The notes under the pieces were generated by a model. It ran no database searches. It worked only from the letters and a program-made list of their open reading frames with translations, and was not told the DNA's origin. 64,000 nucleotides of DNA. Origin: Tsukamurella sp. TY48 (GTDB lineage Bacteria; Actinomycetota; Actinomycetes; Mycobacteriales; Mycobacteriaceae). The position numbers and the translations under genes are program-made. Location of the stretch: the NCBI RefSeq assembly GCF_019656655.1, contig NZ_BPMV01000001.1, positions 868,001 to 932,000 of the forward strand. Direction: 5' to 3'. The first letter of the stretch is position 1, and each line of letters begins with the position of its first letter. Shown one piece after another: positions 23,458 to 31,969 of the stretch.

Positions 23458-25209
23458 ATGCAGGAACATCGTTACGACGTGGTGATCATCGGCGCCGGCG
23501 GCGCCGGTATGCGCGCGGCCATCGAGGCCGGCCCTCGCGCCCGCACTGCGGTGCTCACCAAGCTCTACCCCACTCGCTCCCACACCGGTGCCGCCCAGGG
23601 CGGCATGTGCGCCTCCCTGGCGAACGTCGAGGAGGACAACTGGGAGTGGCACACCTTCGACACGGTCAAGGGCGGCGACTACATCGTCGACCAGGACGCC
23701 GCGGAGATCATGGCCAAGGAGGCCATCGACGCGGTGCTCGATCTGGAGAAGATGGGCCTGCCCTTCAACCGCACCCCCGAGGGCAAGATCGACCAGCGCC
23801 GCTTCGGCGGTCACACCCGCGATCACGGCAAGGCGCCCGTGCGCCGCGCCTGTTACGCCGCGGACCGCACCGGCCACATGATCCTGCAGACGCTGTACCA
23901 GAACTGCGTCAAGCACGACGTGGAGTTCTTCAACGAGTTCTACGTGCTCGACATCGCGCTCACCGAGACCGAGGACGGTCCCGTCGCCACCGGCGCCGTG
24001 GCCTACGAGCTGGCCACCGGCGAGCTGCACGTCTTCCACGCCAAGGCGATCATCTTCGCCACCGGCGGCTCGGGCCGCATGTACAAGACCACCTCCAACG
24101 CCCACACCCTCACCGGTGACGGCATGGGCATCGTCTTCCGCAAGGGCCTGCCCCTGGAGGACATGGAGTTCCACCAGTTCCATCCGACGGGCCTCGCGGG
24201 CCTGGGCATCCTCATCACCGAGGGCGTCCGCGGCGAGGGCGGCATCCTCCGCAACGTCGACGGTGAGCGGTTCATGGAGCGCTACGCCCCCACCATCAAG
24301 GACCTCGCGCCCCGCGACATCGTCGCGCGGTCGATGGTGCTCGAGGTGCTCGAGGGCCGCGGCGCCGGACCGAACAAGGACTACGTGCTCCTGGATGTCA
24401 CGCACATCCCGGAGGAGACCCTGATGGCCAAGCTGCCGGACATCATGGAGTTCTCGCGCACCTACCTCGGTGTCGACCCGGTCACCGAGCTGGTGCCCGT
24501 GTACCCCACCTGCCACTACGTGATGGGCGGCATTCCCACCAACATCCACGGTGAGGTGCTGCGCGACAACGAGCACGTGGTCCCCGGCCTGTACGCCGCC
24601 GGCGAGTGCGCCTGCGTCTCCGTGCACGGCGCCAACCGCCTGGGCACCAACTCGCTGCTCGACATCAACGTCTTCGGCCGCCGCTCCGGCATCGCCGCCG
24701 CCGAGTACGCCAACACCCACGACTTCGTCCCGCTCCCGGAGAACCCGGCCGAGATGGTCGAGAACTGGGTCGCGAACATGCTCAGCGATCACGGCAACGA
24801 GAACGTGATGGCCATCCGCACCGAGCTGCAGCAGACGATGGACAACAACGCCGCCGTCTTCCGCACCGAGAAGACCCTCACCCAGGCCCTCGAGGACGTG
24901 CGCGCCCTCAAGGCCCGGTACGAGCACGTCACGGTCACCGACAAGGGCAAGCGCTTCAACAGCGACCTGCTCGAGGCCATCGAGCTGGGCTTCCTGCTGG
25001 AGCTGGCCGAGGTCACCGTGGTCGGCGCCATCAACCGCAAGGAGACCCGCGGCGGCCACGCCCGCGAGGACTACCCGAACCGCGATGACGAGAACTTCAT
25101 GGTGCACACCATGGCGTACAAGGAGGGCGAGGGCCTGGAGTCCGGGATCCGTCTCGACACCAAGCCCGTCGTGCAGACCCGCTACGAGCCGATGGAGCGT
25201 AAGTACTGA
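23458..25209 (+). CDS. sdhA: Succinate dehydrogenase flavoprotein subunit
   Basis: This 583-residue catalytic subunit oxidises succinate to fumarate on covalently bound FAD. The FAD-binding motif is IIGAGGAGMRAAIEA at the N-terminus, RSHTGAAQGG contains the histidine that carries FAD, and FHPTGLAGLG and VRGEGGILRN form the dicarboxylate site. HGANRLGTNSLLD follows, and a helical C-terminal domain completes the chain. The ATG at 23458 has an AGGAAGG ribosome-binding site 24 nt after sdhD. It shares one base with the sdhB start. Confidence 0.97.
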   Translation: MQEHRYDVVIIGAGGAGMRAAIEAGPRARTAVLTKLYPTRSHTGAAQGGMCASLANVEEDNWEWHTFDTVKGGDYIVDQDAAEIMAKEAIDAVLDLEKMGLPFNRTPEGKIDQRRFGGHTRDHGKAPVRRACYAADRTGHMILQTLYQNCVKHDVEFFNEFYVLDIALTETEDGPVATGAVAYELATGELHVFHAKAIIFATGGSGRMYKTTSNAHTLTGDGMGIVFRKGLPLEDMEFHQFHPTGLAGLGILITEGVRGEGGILRNVDGERFMERYAPTIKDLAPRDIVARSMVLEVLEGRGAGPNKDYVLLDVTHIPEETLMAKLPDIMEFSRTYLGVDPVTELVPVYPTCHYVMGGIPTNIHGEVLRDNEHVVPGLYAAGECACVSVHGANRLGTNSLLDINVFGRRSGIAAAEYANTHDFVPLPENPAEMVENWVANMLSDHGNENVMAIRTELQQTMDNNAAVFRTEKTLTQALEDVRALKARYEHVTVTDKGKRFNSDLLEAIELGFLLELAEVTVVGAINRKETRGGHAREDYPNRDDENFMVHTMAYKEGEGLESGIRLDTKPVVQTRYEPMERKY

Positions 25210-25979
25210 TGACCGCCACCGCTGAATTCCCGTCATCGACCGTCAATCCGCCGGTCCCGCCCGGGTCGACCATGGTCACGATCAAGGTCTACCGGTTCAA
25301 CCCGGAGGATCCCGACGCGGCCGGCTGGCAGAGCTACAAGGTCCCCGCGCTCCCCTCGGACCGCTTCCTGAACCTGCTCCTGTACATCAAGGGCTACCTG
25401 GACGGCACCCTCACCTTCCGCCGGTCCTGCGCCCACGGTGTGTGCGGCTCGGACGCCATGCGCATCAACGGCGTGAACCGGCTCGCCTGCAAGATGCTGA
25501 TGAAGGACTTCCTGCAGGAGGGCAAGGAGATCACCGTCACCGTCGAGCCGATCCGCGGCCTGCCCGTGGAGAAGGACCTCGTGGTCGATATGGAGCCCTT
25601 CTTCGACGCCTTCCGCGCCGTGAAGCCCTACCTGATCACCTCGGGTAATGAGCCCACCCGCGAGCGCATCCAGTCGCCCACCGATCGCGAGCGCTTCGAC
25701 GACACCACCAAGTGCATCCTGTGCGCGTGCTGCACCACCAGCTGCCCCGTGTACTGGATGGACGGCTCGTACTTCGGCCCCGCGGCCATCGTGAACGCTC
25801 ACCGGTTCATCTTCGACAGCCGCGACGAGGGCGCCGCCGAGCGTCTCGACATCCTCAACGACGTCGACGGCGTGTGGCGCTGCCGCACCACCTTCAACTG
25901 CACCGACGCGTGCCCCCGTGGCATCCAGGTGACGAAGGCCATCCAGGAGGTCAAGCGCGCCCTCCTGTTCAGCCGCTAG
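25209..25979 (+). CDS. sdhB: Succinate dehydrogenase iron-sulfur subunit
   Basis: This 256-residue electron-transfer subunit has an N-terminal [2Fe-2S] domain (SCAHGVCGSDAMRING with a later LACK) and a C-terminal ferredoxin-like domain whose cysteines lie in CILCACCTTSCPVYW and CRTTFNCTDACPRGI, for the [4Fe-4S] and [3Fe-4S] clusters. Three Fe-S clusters plus heme make this operon iron-costly, which gives meaning to the iron box upstream of sdhC. The ATG at 25209 overlaps the sdhA stop. Confidence 0.97.
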   Translation: MTATAEFPSSTVNPPVPPGSTMVTIKVYRFNPEDPDAAGWQSYKVPALPSDRFLNLLLYIKGYLDGTLTFRRSCAHGVCGSDAMRINGVNRLACKMLMKDFLQEGKEITVTVEPIRGLPVEKDLVVDMEPFFDAFRAVKPYLITSGNEPTRERIQSPTDRERFDDTTKCILCACCTTSCPVYWMDGSYFGPAAIVNAHRFIFDSRDEGAAERLDILNDVDGVWRCRTTFNCTDACPRGIQVTKAIQEVKRALLFSR

Positions 25980-25998
25980 CCATTACTGCAGCCCGAGG

Positions 25999-26031
25999 CG
26001 CCCCGGATCTCGCACGAGGTCCGGGGCGTTC
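25999..26031 (+). terminator. Terminator after sdhCDAB
   Basis: CGCCCCGGA (25999-26007) pairs perfectly with TCCGGGGCG (26020-26028); the loop is 12 nt and TTCT follows. It lies 20 nt after the sdhB stop. Confidence 0.75.
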
Positions 26032-26054
26032 TCGTATCCGCCGAGAGGATCGCC

Positions 26055-27221
26055 GTGACCGCCGATGACGCACTGATCACCACCCCGATCGACGGCGGCC
26101 TGCTGCGCGGCCACCTCGACCTGGAGCACACGGCACGGGGTCTTCTGCCGCATCGGCTTCCGCCCGCCGCGCGCCGCCGGATCCCCGACGAGCGGCTCGC
26201 CTCCGCGGAGGCGCAACCCGCGGGCGTGCGGCTGGTTTTCCGCACGGCGGCCACCGTCGTCGAGCTCGAGACGATCCCCACCAAGCGCGTGTACGCCGGT
26301 TTCCCGCCGCGACCCGACGGTGTCTACGACCTCGTCGTCGACGGTCACCCGGTGGCGCAGGCGACGGTTCCCGGCGGCGATGTGGACACCGTGGTCGATA
26401 TGGCGACGCAGGAGACCGAGCACACCGAGGGTCCTTCCGGCACAGCACGATTCACCGACCTTCCGGCGGGTGACAAGCGCGTGGAGATCTGGTTGCCGCA
26501 CAACGAGGCCACCGTGTTGGTCGCGCTGCGCTCGGACGCACCGATCGCGCCGGACGGTGATCGCCCCCGGGTCTGGCTGCATCACGGCAGCTCGATCAGC
26601 CACGGCTCCAACGCCACTCACCCCACGGGGAGCTGGCCGGCGATCGCGGCGGCCGCAGCGGGTGTCGACCTGATCAACCTCGGATTCAGCGGTAGCGCGC
26701 TGCTCGATCCGTTCGTCGCCCGCGCGATCCGGGACACCCCGGCCGATCTGATCAGTCTCAAGATCGGCATCAACATCACCAACGGCGACGTGATGCGCCT
26801 GCGCGCCTTCACCGCGGCCGTGGACGGCTTCCTGGACACGATCCGCGACGGTCACCCCACCACCCCCCTACTGCTCGTCTCCCCCATCCTGTGCCCGATC
26901 CAGGAGCACACCCCCGGGCCCGTGATGCCCGTCCCCACGGGCGACGGCCTGCGGTTCGAGGCGACGGGCGATCCGGAGCAGGTGCGATTCGGACGGCTCA
27001 CGCTCACGGTGATCCGGGACGAGCTCGCGCGGATCGTGGCGAACCGCGCGGCCGACGATGCGAACCTGCACCTGCTCGACGGCCGAGCCCTGTACGGCAC
27101 ACAGGACCACGATCGCCTGCCGCTGCCCGATGCACTGCATCCCGACGGTGCCACACACCGGCTGATCGGTACCCGGTTCGGCGCGACGGTCTTCGGAGCG
27201 GGCGGCGTTTTCGCTCAGTGA
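26055..27221 (+). CDS. SGNH/GDSL-type hydrolase with N-terminal beta-sandwich domain
   Basis: This 388-residue two-domain esterase-like protein has a beta-rich accessory domain at about residues 1-165 and the SGNH hydrolase at about 170-388. Block I is GSSISHG (nucleophile Ser), block II NLGFSGSAL, block III KIGINITNGD (an Asn-containing loop), and block V ends in DALHPDGATH with the catalytic Asp/His. This arrangement is typical of carbohydrate-esterase-like SGNH proteins. No signal peptide is present. The start is GTG at 26055 with a GAGAGGA ribosome-binding site. The substrate is unknown. It lies between the sdh terminator and the RHH-ABC operon. Confidence 0.82.
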   Translation: MTADDALITTPIDGGLLRGHLDLEHTARGLLPHRLPPAARRRIPDERLASAEAQPAGVRLVFRTAATVVELETIPTKRVYAGFPPRPDGVYDLVVDGHPVAQATVPGGDVDTVVDMATQETEHTEGPSGTARFTDLPAGDKRVEIWLPHNEATVLVALRSDAPIAPDGDRPRVWLHHGSSISHGSNATHPTGSWPAIAAAAAGVDLINLGFSGSALLDPFVARAIRDTPADLISLKIGINITNGDVMRLRAFTAAVDGFLDTIRDGHPTTPLLLVSPILCPIQEHTPGPVMPVPTGDGLRFEATGDPEQVRFGRLTLTVIRDELARIVANRAADDANLHLLDGRALYGTQDHDRLPLPDALHPDGATHRLIGTRFGATVFGAGGVFAQ

Positions 27222-27302
27222 CACCATCCATGCATCACGTGTGAGCTGGCATTTCTTCCATTTCTGACACCAATCCCTTGACATGACACCACAGTGGTGT
27301 CA
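27217..27302. promoter_or_regulatory. Operator array: three TGACACCA direct repeats plus an inverted copy, with -35 box
   Basis: TGACACCA occurs at 27217-27224, 27264-27271 and 27284-27291, and inverted (TGGTGTCA) at 27295-27302. The last two form the perfect palindrome TGACACCACAGTGGTGTCA (27284-27302). Copies two and three are exactly 20 nt (two helical turns) apart. A perfect -35 box TTGACA (27278-27283) abuts the palindrome, so binding would block RNA polymerase; no convincing -10 box was found. The array lies just upstream of a ribbon-helix-helix gene, the natural candidate for its ligand. Confidence 0.7.
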
Positions 27303-27312
27303 CTCTAATGTC

Positions 27313-27837
27313 ATGGACCTCACGCCCTTCGTCAACGAACTCCAGCGACAGCTGGCCGGCCCGGCCGAGCGCGAACTGTCCGACGCCGCCGACAACGGTG
27401 TCGACGATCCGCGCGAGGCCGCCGAGCGGCTCGCCGCGAGCCTGGACGCCGCCACGCGGCTCGTCCTGCTCGACGCGCTGTCCGCAGCGACCGCGTCCAT
27501 CACCCGCGACCTGGCGCCCGGCTCGGTCGACCTTCGGCTCCGCGGCCGCGAGGTGGACTTCGTCGTCACGCAGCCGCAGGGCGATGTCGACGGCGGTGCG
27601 ACCGAGGCGGTCGCCGCGGCGCCCGGAATCCCGTTGGACGACACCGGGTCCACCCGAACCACGCTGCGCCTCCCGGACGCGCTCAAGGCCCGCGTCGACG
27701 AGGCCGCCGCGGCCGACGGGCTGTCGGTGAACACCTGGCTGGTCCGCGCGGTCGCCGCGGCCGTCGCCCCCAAGCAGCGACGGTCCTCACCACGCCCCCT
27801 GCGCACCAGCGACGACTTCGCCGGCTGGGCGAGGTAA
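27313..27837 (+). CDS. Ribbon-helix-helix (Arc/HicB-like) DNA-binding protein
   Basis: This 174-residue protein has an N-terminal helical region (about 1-80), a short beta region and a C-terminal ribbon-helix-helix domain (about residues 115-155). RTTLRLPDALKARVDEAA is the beta strand plus first helix and GLSVNTWLVRAVAAAV the second helix. RHH dimers bind short direct or inverted repeats, matching the operator array immediately upstream. No HicA-like toxin gene is adjacent, so it is better seen as the regulator of the following DUF4097-ABC genes than as an antitoxin. The ATG at 27313 gives the best N-terminus; an in-frame ATG at 27283 lies inside the operator. Confidence 0.75.
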   Translation: MDLTPFVNELQRQLAGPAERELSDAADNGVDDPREAAERLAASLDAATRLVLLDALSAATASITRDLAPGSVDLRLRGREVDFVVTQPQGDVDGGATEAVAAAPGIPLDDTGSTRTTLRLPDALKARVDEAAAADGLSVNTWLVRAVAAAVAPKQRRSSPRPLRTSDDFAGWAR

Positions 27838-27872
27838 CCCGCCTCCCCCGCCCCCTTCGATCACCTGCTCAG

Positions 27873-27891
27873 CCCCGCGAACCCCGCGGGG
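27873..27891 (+). other. GC-rich hairpin between RHH gene and DUF4097 gene
   Basis: CCCCGCG (27873-27879) and CGCGGGG (27885-27891) form a 7-bp stem with a 5-nt loop and no U-run. It could partly terminate or stabilise the operon mRNA between the regulator and the export genes. Confidence 0.35.
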
Positions 27892-27933
27892 CGGGCCGAC
27901 CACACCCGAAAACGGTCTCCCGAAAGGAAACTC

Positions 27934-28779
27934 ATGCCCACCTTCGATACCCCCTCCCCCATCGACCTCGCCGTCAACCTGCAGGTCGGCGACCTCGAGG
28001 TCGTCGCCGGTGACCGCGCCGACACCGTCGTCACGGTCACCCCGACCTCCCCCTCCAAGGAGGCCGACCGGCGCGCGGCCGAGAGCACCCGCGTCGAGTT
28101 CGACGGCGCACGGGTCACCGTGGTGGCCCCCAAGCCCAAGTTCAGCCTGTTCGGCCCGTCCGAGTCCGTCGATGTGCGGGTCGAGCTCCCCGCCGGCTCC
28201 CGGCTCACGGCCGAGGTCGCGTACGGCGGGACCCGCAGCACGGGCCGCCTCGGCGCCACCCGGATCAAGAACCCCGGAGGTCTCGTCGAGCTCGGTGACA
28301 CCGGCGCCCTGTGGGTGCGGGCCGGCCACGGCAACGCCACGATCGGCGATGTCGACGGCTCCGCCGAGGTGACCGCCGACCACGGCCAGATCCGAGTCGG
28401 GCGGATCGCCGGCGACGCCCGGCTCAAGGCCTCGCACGGCAGCGTCCGCGCGGAGGAGACGGGCGGCGCCGTCGAGGCGAACCTCTCGTACGGCGACCTC
28501 GACATCACCCGGTCCCTCGGATCGGTGACGGCGAAGACCGCCTACGGCTCGATCACGCTGCAGGAGGTGGTCTCCGGTTCGGTCGAGGTGGAGAGCGGCT
28601 ACGGCCAGGTCACCGTCGGCGTGAGCGCGGGCACCCCCGCCTGGCTCGACCTCAGTTCCAAGGAGGGGCGCGTCCGCAACGAGCTCGACGGTGACGAGTC
28701 CCCGTCCGACCTCGAGAACTCCGTGTCCGTCATGGCCCGGACCAAGTACGGCGACATCGCCATCCGACGCGCCCGCTGA
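27934..28779 (+). CDS. DUF4097 (adhesin-like beta-helix) protein
   Basis: This 281-residue protein is dominated by short repeating beta strands with GxV/GxI turns (for example VTADHGQIRVGRIAG, ANLSYGDLDITRSL and TAYGSITLQEV), the DUF4097 right-handed beta-helix pattern. There is no signal peptide or membrane helix, so it appears cytosolic. It starts at the ATG at 27934 after a good GAAAGGAAA ribosome-binding site. In many actinobacteria such genes stand directly upstream of DrrAB-type transporters, as here. Its biochemical role is unknown; a sensor or scaffold for the exporter is possible. Confidence 0.82.
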   Translation: MPTFDTPSPIDLAVNLQVGDLEVVAGDRADTVVTVTPTSPSKEADRRAAESTRVEFDGARVTVVAPKPKFSLFGPSESVDVRVELPAGSRLTAEVAYGGTRSTGRLGATRIKNPGGLVELGDTGALWVRAGHGNATIGDVDGSAEVTADHGQIRVGRIAGDARLKASHGSVRAEETGGAVEANLSYGDLDITRSLGSVTAKTAYGSITLQEVVSGSVEVESGYGQVTVGVSAGTPAWLDLSSKEGRVRNELDGDESPSDLENSVSVMARTKYGDIAIRRAR

Positions 28780-28808
28780 GCGCGCCGCCCCGAAGAAGGA
28801 GACACCCC

Positions 28809-29606
28809 ATGACCATCACCACCACCGACACCGCGATCGCGGTGCGCGGGATCGAGAAGGCCTACAAGGATCTACAGGTGTTGCGGGGCGTCGAGTTCGA
28901 CGTCTCCACCGGGAGCATCTTCGCCCTGCTCGGCTCCAACGGCGCCGGCAAGACCACCCTGGTCCGGATCCTGTCCACGCTGCTGCGCCCGGATGCGGGC
29001 ACGGCGATCGTGCACGGCTACGACGTCCGCGAGGATCCGCAGCAGGTCCGCGAATCCATCAGCCTCACCGGGCAGTTCGCCGCGGTCGACGAGGTCCTCA
29101 CGGGCCGGGAGAACCTGATCCTCATCGCCCGGCTGCGCCACGAGGCCGACCCGGAGGCGGTGGCCGACGACCTGCTCGACCGGTTCCGGCTCACCGATGC
29201 CGGCGGCCGCAAGGTGGGCACCTACTCCGGGGGCATGCGCCGCCGGCTGGACATCGCCATGAGCCTGATCGGCGACCCCGCGGTGATCTTCCTCGACGAG
29301 CCCACCACCGGCCTCGACCCCGAAGCACGCATCGACGTCTGGGAGGTGGTCAAGGATCTCGCGGCGCGCGGCACCACGGTGCTGCTCACCACCCAGTACC
29401 TGGAGGAGGCGGAGCAGCTCGCCGACCGCATCGCCATCCTGCGCGACGGCCGCATCATCGCCAACGGCACACTCGCCGAACTCAAGCAGCTGCTGCCGCC
29501 CGCGAAGGTCGAGTACGTCGAGAAGCAGCCCACGCTCGAGGAGATCTTCCTCGCGCTCACCGGCACCCCCACCGAAGCCCGTCCCGAGAACCGAGGCCGA
29601 TCATGA
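28809..29606 (+). CDS. DrrA-type ABC transporter ATP-binding protein
   Basis: This 265-residue ATPase subunit has Walker A GSNGAGKTT (about residues 44-52), the signature YSGGMRRR, Walker B VIFLDEPTTGLD and the H-loop-equivalent TTQYLEEAEQLADRI. Q in the switch position and the C-terminal tail PTLEEIFLALTG place it in the daunorubicin-resistance (DrrA/NodI) subfamily that drives two-component exporters. The tail is shorter than in typical DrrA. The ATG at 28809 follows AAGAAGGAG. It overlaps the permease gene by 4 nt (ATGA). The exported substrate is unknown. Confidence 0.9.
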   Translation: MTITTTDTAIAVRGIEKAYKDLQVLRGVEFDVSTGSIFALLGSNGAGKTTLVRILSTLLRPDAGTAIVHGYDVREDPQQVRESISLTGQFAAVDEVLTGRENLILIARLRHEADPEAVADDLLDRFRLTDAGGRKVGTYSGGMRRRLDIAMSLIGDPAVIFLDEPTTGLDPEARIDVWEVVKDLAARGTTVLLTTQYLEEAEQLADRIAILRDGRIIANGTLAELKQLLPPAKVEYVEKQPTLEEIFLALTGTPTEARPENRGRS

Positions 29607-30373
29607 CCACGCACGCCGTCTCCGATACCAATGCCCTGCTGGGGCGTTCGCTCAAACACATCACCCGCAGCGCCGACACCATCATCACCACCGCGCTCAC
29701 GCCGATCGCCATGATGCTGTTGTTCGTGTACGTCTTCGGCGGCGCGATCAAGACCAGCACGGGGTCGGAGAACTACGTCAACTACCTGTTGCCGGGCATC
29801 CTGCTCATGGCGATCGCGTCGGGTATCGCGTACACCGCGCTGCGGATGTTCAACGATATGCACGGCGGCATCTTCGAGCGCTTCCAGTCGATGCCGATCG
29901 CGCGCTCGTCGGTGCTGTGGGCGCACGTTCTCACGTCGATGGTCTCGAACGCGATCACCGTACTGATCATCATCGGCGTGGCGCTGCTGATGGGCTTCCG
30001 GTCCTCGGCCGGCCCCCTCGCCTGGCTGGGCGTCTTCGGCATCCTGGCGCTGTTCACGTTGGCGCTCACGTGGATCGCGGTGATCGCGGGGCTCTCGGCC
30101 AAGACGGTCGACGGTGCCAGCGGCTTCTCCTATCCGCTGATCTTCCTGCCCTTCATCAGTTCCGCGTTCGTGCCCACCGACACCATGCCGGGCCCGGTGC
30201 GCGCCTTCGCCGAGAACCAGCCCGTCACCTCGATCGTCAACACCATCTCCGCGCTGCTCGCCGAGCGGCCCGTGGTGGCATCCGATCTGGTCTCGGCCCT
30301 CGCCTGGTGCACCGGCATCCTGGTGGTGGCCTACGCCGTGGCGATGATCGTGTACCGCCGCAAGATCAGCTGA
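29603..30373 (+). CDS. DrrB-type ABC transporter permease
   Basis: This 256-residue ABC-2 family membrane subunit has six predicted transmembrane helices. FERFQSMPIARSSVLWAHVL is the conserved EAA-like cytoplasmic loop, and the segment around PTDTMPGPVRAFAENQPVT before the last helix is typical of DrrB proteins. It should form a homodimer with two copies of the ATPase to export a hydrophobic or glycosylated molecule. It is the last gene of the RHH-DUF4097-ABC operon. Confidence 0.9.
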   Translation: MTTHAVSDTNALLGRSLKHITRSADTIITTALTPIAMMLLFVYVFGGAIKTSTGSENYVNYLLPGILLMAIASGIAYTALRMFNDMHGGIFERFQSMPIARSSVLWAHVLTSMVSNAITVLIIIGVALLMGFRSSAGPLAWLGVFGILALFTLALTWIAVIAGLSAKTVDGASGFSYPLIFLPFISSAFVPTDTMPGPVRAFAENQPVTSIVNTISALLAERPVVASDLVSALAWCTGILVVAYAVAMIVYRRKIS

Positions 30374-30382
30374 TCCCGTGAT

Positions 30383-30419
30383 CCGCTACGCCGCGTGCCC
30401 TCCGCACGCGGCGCAGCGG
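30383..30419. terminator. Strong bidirectional hairpin terminator
   Basis: CGCCGCGTGC (30389-30398) pairs perfectly with GCACGCGGCG (30404-30413) around a 5-nt loop. The stem extends by CCGCT/AGCGG (30383-30387 with 30415-30419) after one mismatch. It lies between the convergent ABC operon and the MFS gene, so it serves both strands. Confidence 0.8.
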
Positions 30420-30433
30420 TCTGCGTTCCTCGG

Positions 30434-31969
30434 CTAGCTGCTGACGGCGTCCTGATCCTTGCGCAGGTGCACGGGCGTCGCGAAGCACATCACGGCGATG
30501 AAACCGAAGATCAGCGCCGTGGCGGGCAGGTAGATGCTGTTGCCCATCGCATCCGCGAACGGCCCCTTGAGGAAGTCCGGCAGCGGTCCCACCGAGGTGC
30601 TCAGCGCGTCCTGTGACGGCGCCTGACCCGGCGGGAACGCCGGGGTCAGCTTGGCCTGCAACTGGTTCTGCATGAGCACGCCCACGGCGGCGCTGCCCAG
30701 CACGGCACCCACCTGGCGGGTCATGTTGTACACACCCGATCCGGCACCGGCGAGCGGCAGCGGCAGGTTGCGGTTCGCGGTGGTGGCGAGCGGCCCCCAG
30801 ATGAAGGCATTGCCCACGCCCATGAGGGCGATGGGCGCCAGAATCCCCACCACCGGCGTGGTCGGCGAGGCCACCGCACCGAGCCAGAACAGGGCGATCG
30901 AGTTCGAGGCGAAGCCGAAGCCCGCGAGGTAGCGGGGGTGCACCTGGTCGATCAGCTTGCCGGACAAGGGCGCCAGGCCGCCGGAGATCACGGCGAGCGG
31001 GATCAGCAGCAGCGCCGAGCGGGTGGGAGTGAGTCCCATCGACTTCTGCGCGAACAGCATGAGCGGGATCGACATGCCCGTCACCGAGAATCCCATGGTG
31101 GCGATCGCGACGTTGGCGAGCGAGAAGTTGCGGTCCTTGAACAGCGTGAGCGACATCAGCGGCTCGGGCGCCTTGGTCTGCCACCACACGAACACCACCA
31201 ACAGCACCACACCCGAGATGATCAGGGTCCACACGCCGATCGGCACCGGGCCGAGGTGCCAGATGGTGCCCCAGTCGTACTTCTGTCCCTCCTGGAGGCC
31301 GAAGGTGAGCAGGAACAGGCCCGCGGCGCTCAGCACGATGCCGGGGATGTCGAGCCGGTGCTTGTGCGTGGGCAGCGAGGGCACGAGCCGCATCGCCAGT
31401 ACGAAGGCGATCACGCCCACGGGCACGTTGACGAAGAACACCCACTCCCAGCCGAGGCGGTCCACCAGGACGCCGCCGGCCAGCGGCCCGACGAGGATCG
31501 CGACGCCCGCCACCGAGCCCCACAGCGCCATCGCGCTGCCGCGCTTGTCCGCCGGGAAGGTGCGGGTGATCACGGCCATCGTCTGCGGCGTCATCAGGGC
31601 GGCGCCGAAGCCCTGCACCACGCGGGCCGCGATCAGCATTCCGGCGGTGCCGGACAGGCCGCACCACGCCGAGGCGGCGGTGAAGATCACCAGGCCGATC
31701 AGGTAGAGGTTCTTGGGCCCGTACATGTCGCCGAGCCGTCCGGCCAGCAGCAGCGGCACCACGTAGGCCAGGAGGTAGGCGCTGGTCACCCAGACCACGC
31801 TGTTGAGATCGGTTCCGAGCCCCACCATGATCGAGTCGGTGGCCACCGAGACGATGGTGGAGTCCACCAGGATCATGAAGAAGCCGATGACCATGGCCCA
31901 CAGCGCGGGCCACGGACGGTAGTTCGCGGGGAGTCCGCCGCCGGCGGGGCGGTCGTCAGTCGTCGTCAC
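30434..31969 (-). CDS. MFS drug transporter, DHA2 (EmrB/QacA) family
   Basis: This 511-residue proton-coupled exporter with 14 predicted transmembrane helices has motif D1-like DSTIVSVATDSI in helix 1, GRLGDMYGPKNLYLIG (motif A) in loop 2-3 and motif C-like GPLAGGVLVDRLGWEWVFFV. The start is GTG at 31969, overlapping the upstream PadR gene by 14 nt, so both are on one transcript and the exporter is under PadR control. Substrates are probably lipophilic cations or drugs, by family. Confidence 0.9.
   Translation of the reverse strand: MTTTDDRPAGGGLPANYRPWPALWAMVIGFFMILVDSTIVSVATDSIMVGLGTDLNSVVWVTSAYLLAYVVPLLLAGRLGDMYGPKNLYLIGLVIFTAASAWCGLSGTAGMLIAARVVQGFGAALMTPQTMAVITRTFPADKRGSAMALWGSVAGVAILVGPLAGGVLVDRLGWEWVFFVNVPVGVIAFVLAMRLVPSLPTHKHRLDIPGIVLSAAGLFLLTFGLQEGQKYDWGTIWHLGPVPIGVWTLIISGVVLLVVFVWWQTKAPEPLMSLTLFKDRNFSLANVAIATMGFSVTGMSIPLMLFAQKSMGLTPTRSALLLIPLAVISGGLAPLSGKLIDQVHPRYLAGFGFASNSIALFWLGAVASPTTPVVGILAPIALMGVGNAFIWGPLATTANRNLPLPLAGAGSGVYNMTRQVGAVLGSAAVGVLMQNQLQAKLTPAFPPGQAPSQDALSTSVGPLPDFLKGPFADAMGNSIYLPATALIFGFIAVMCFATPVHLRKDQDAVSS

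Noticed and set aside
27313-27837. HicB-like antitoxin of a toxin-antitoxin pair
   Set aside because: No HicA or other small toxin gene lies on either side; the neighbours are an SGNH hydrolase and an exporter operon, so a transcriptional-regulator role fits better.
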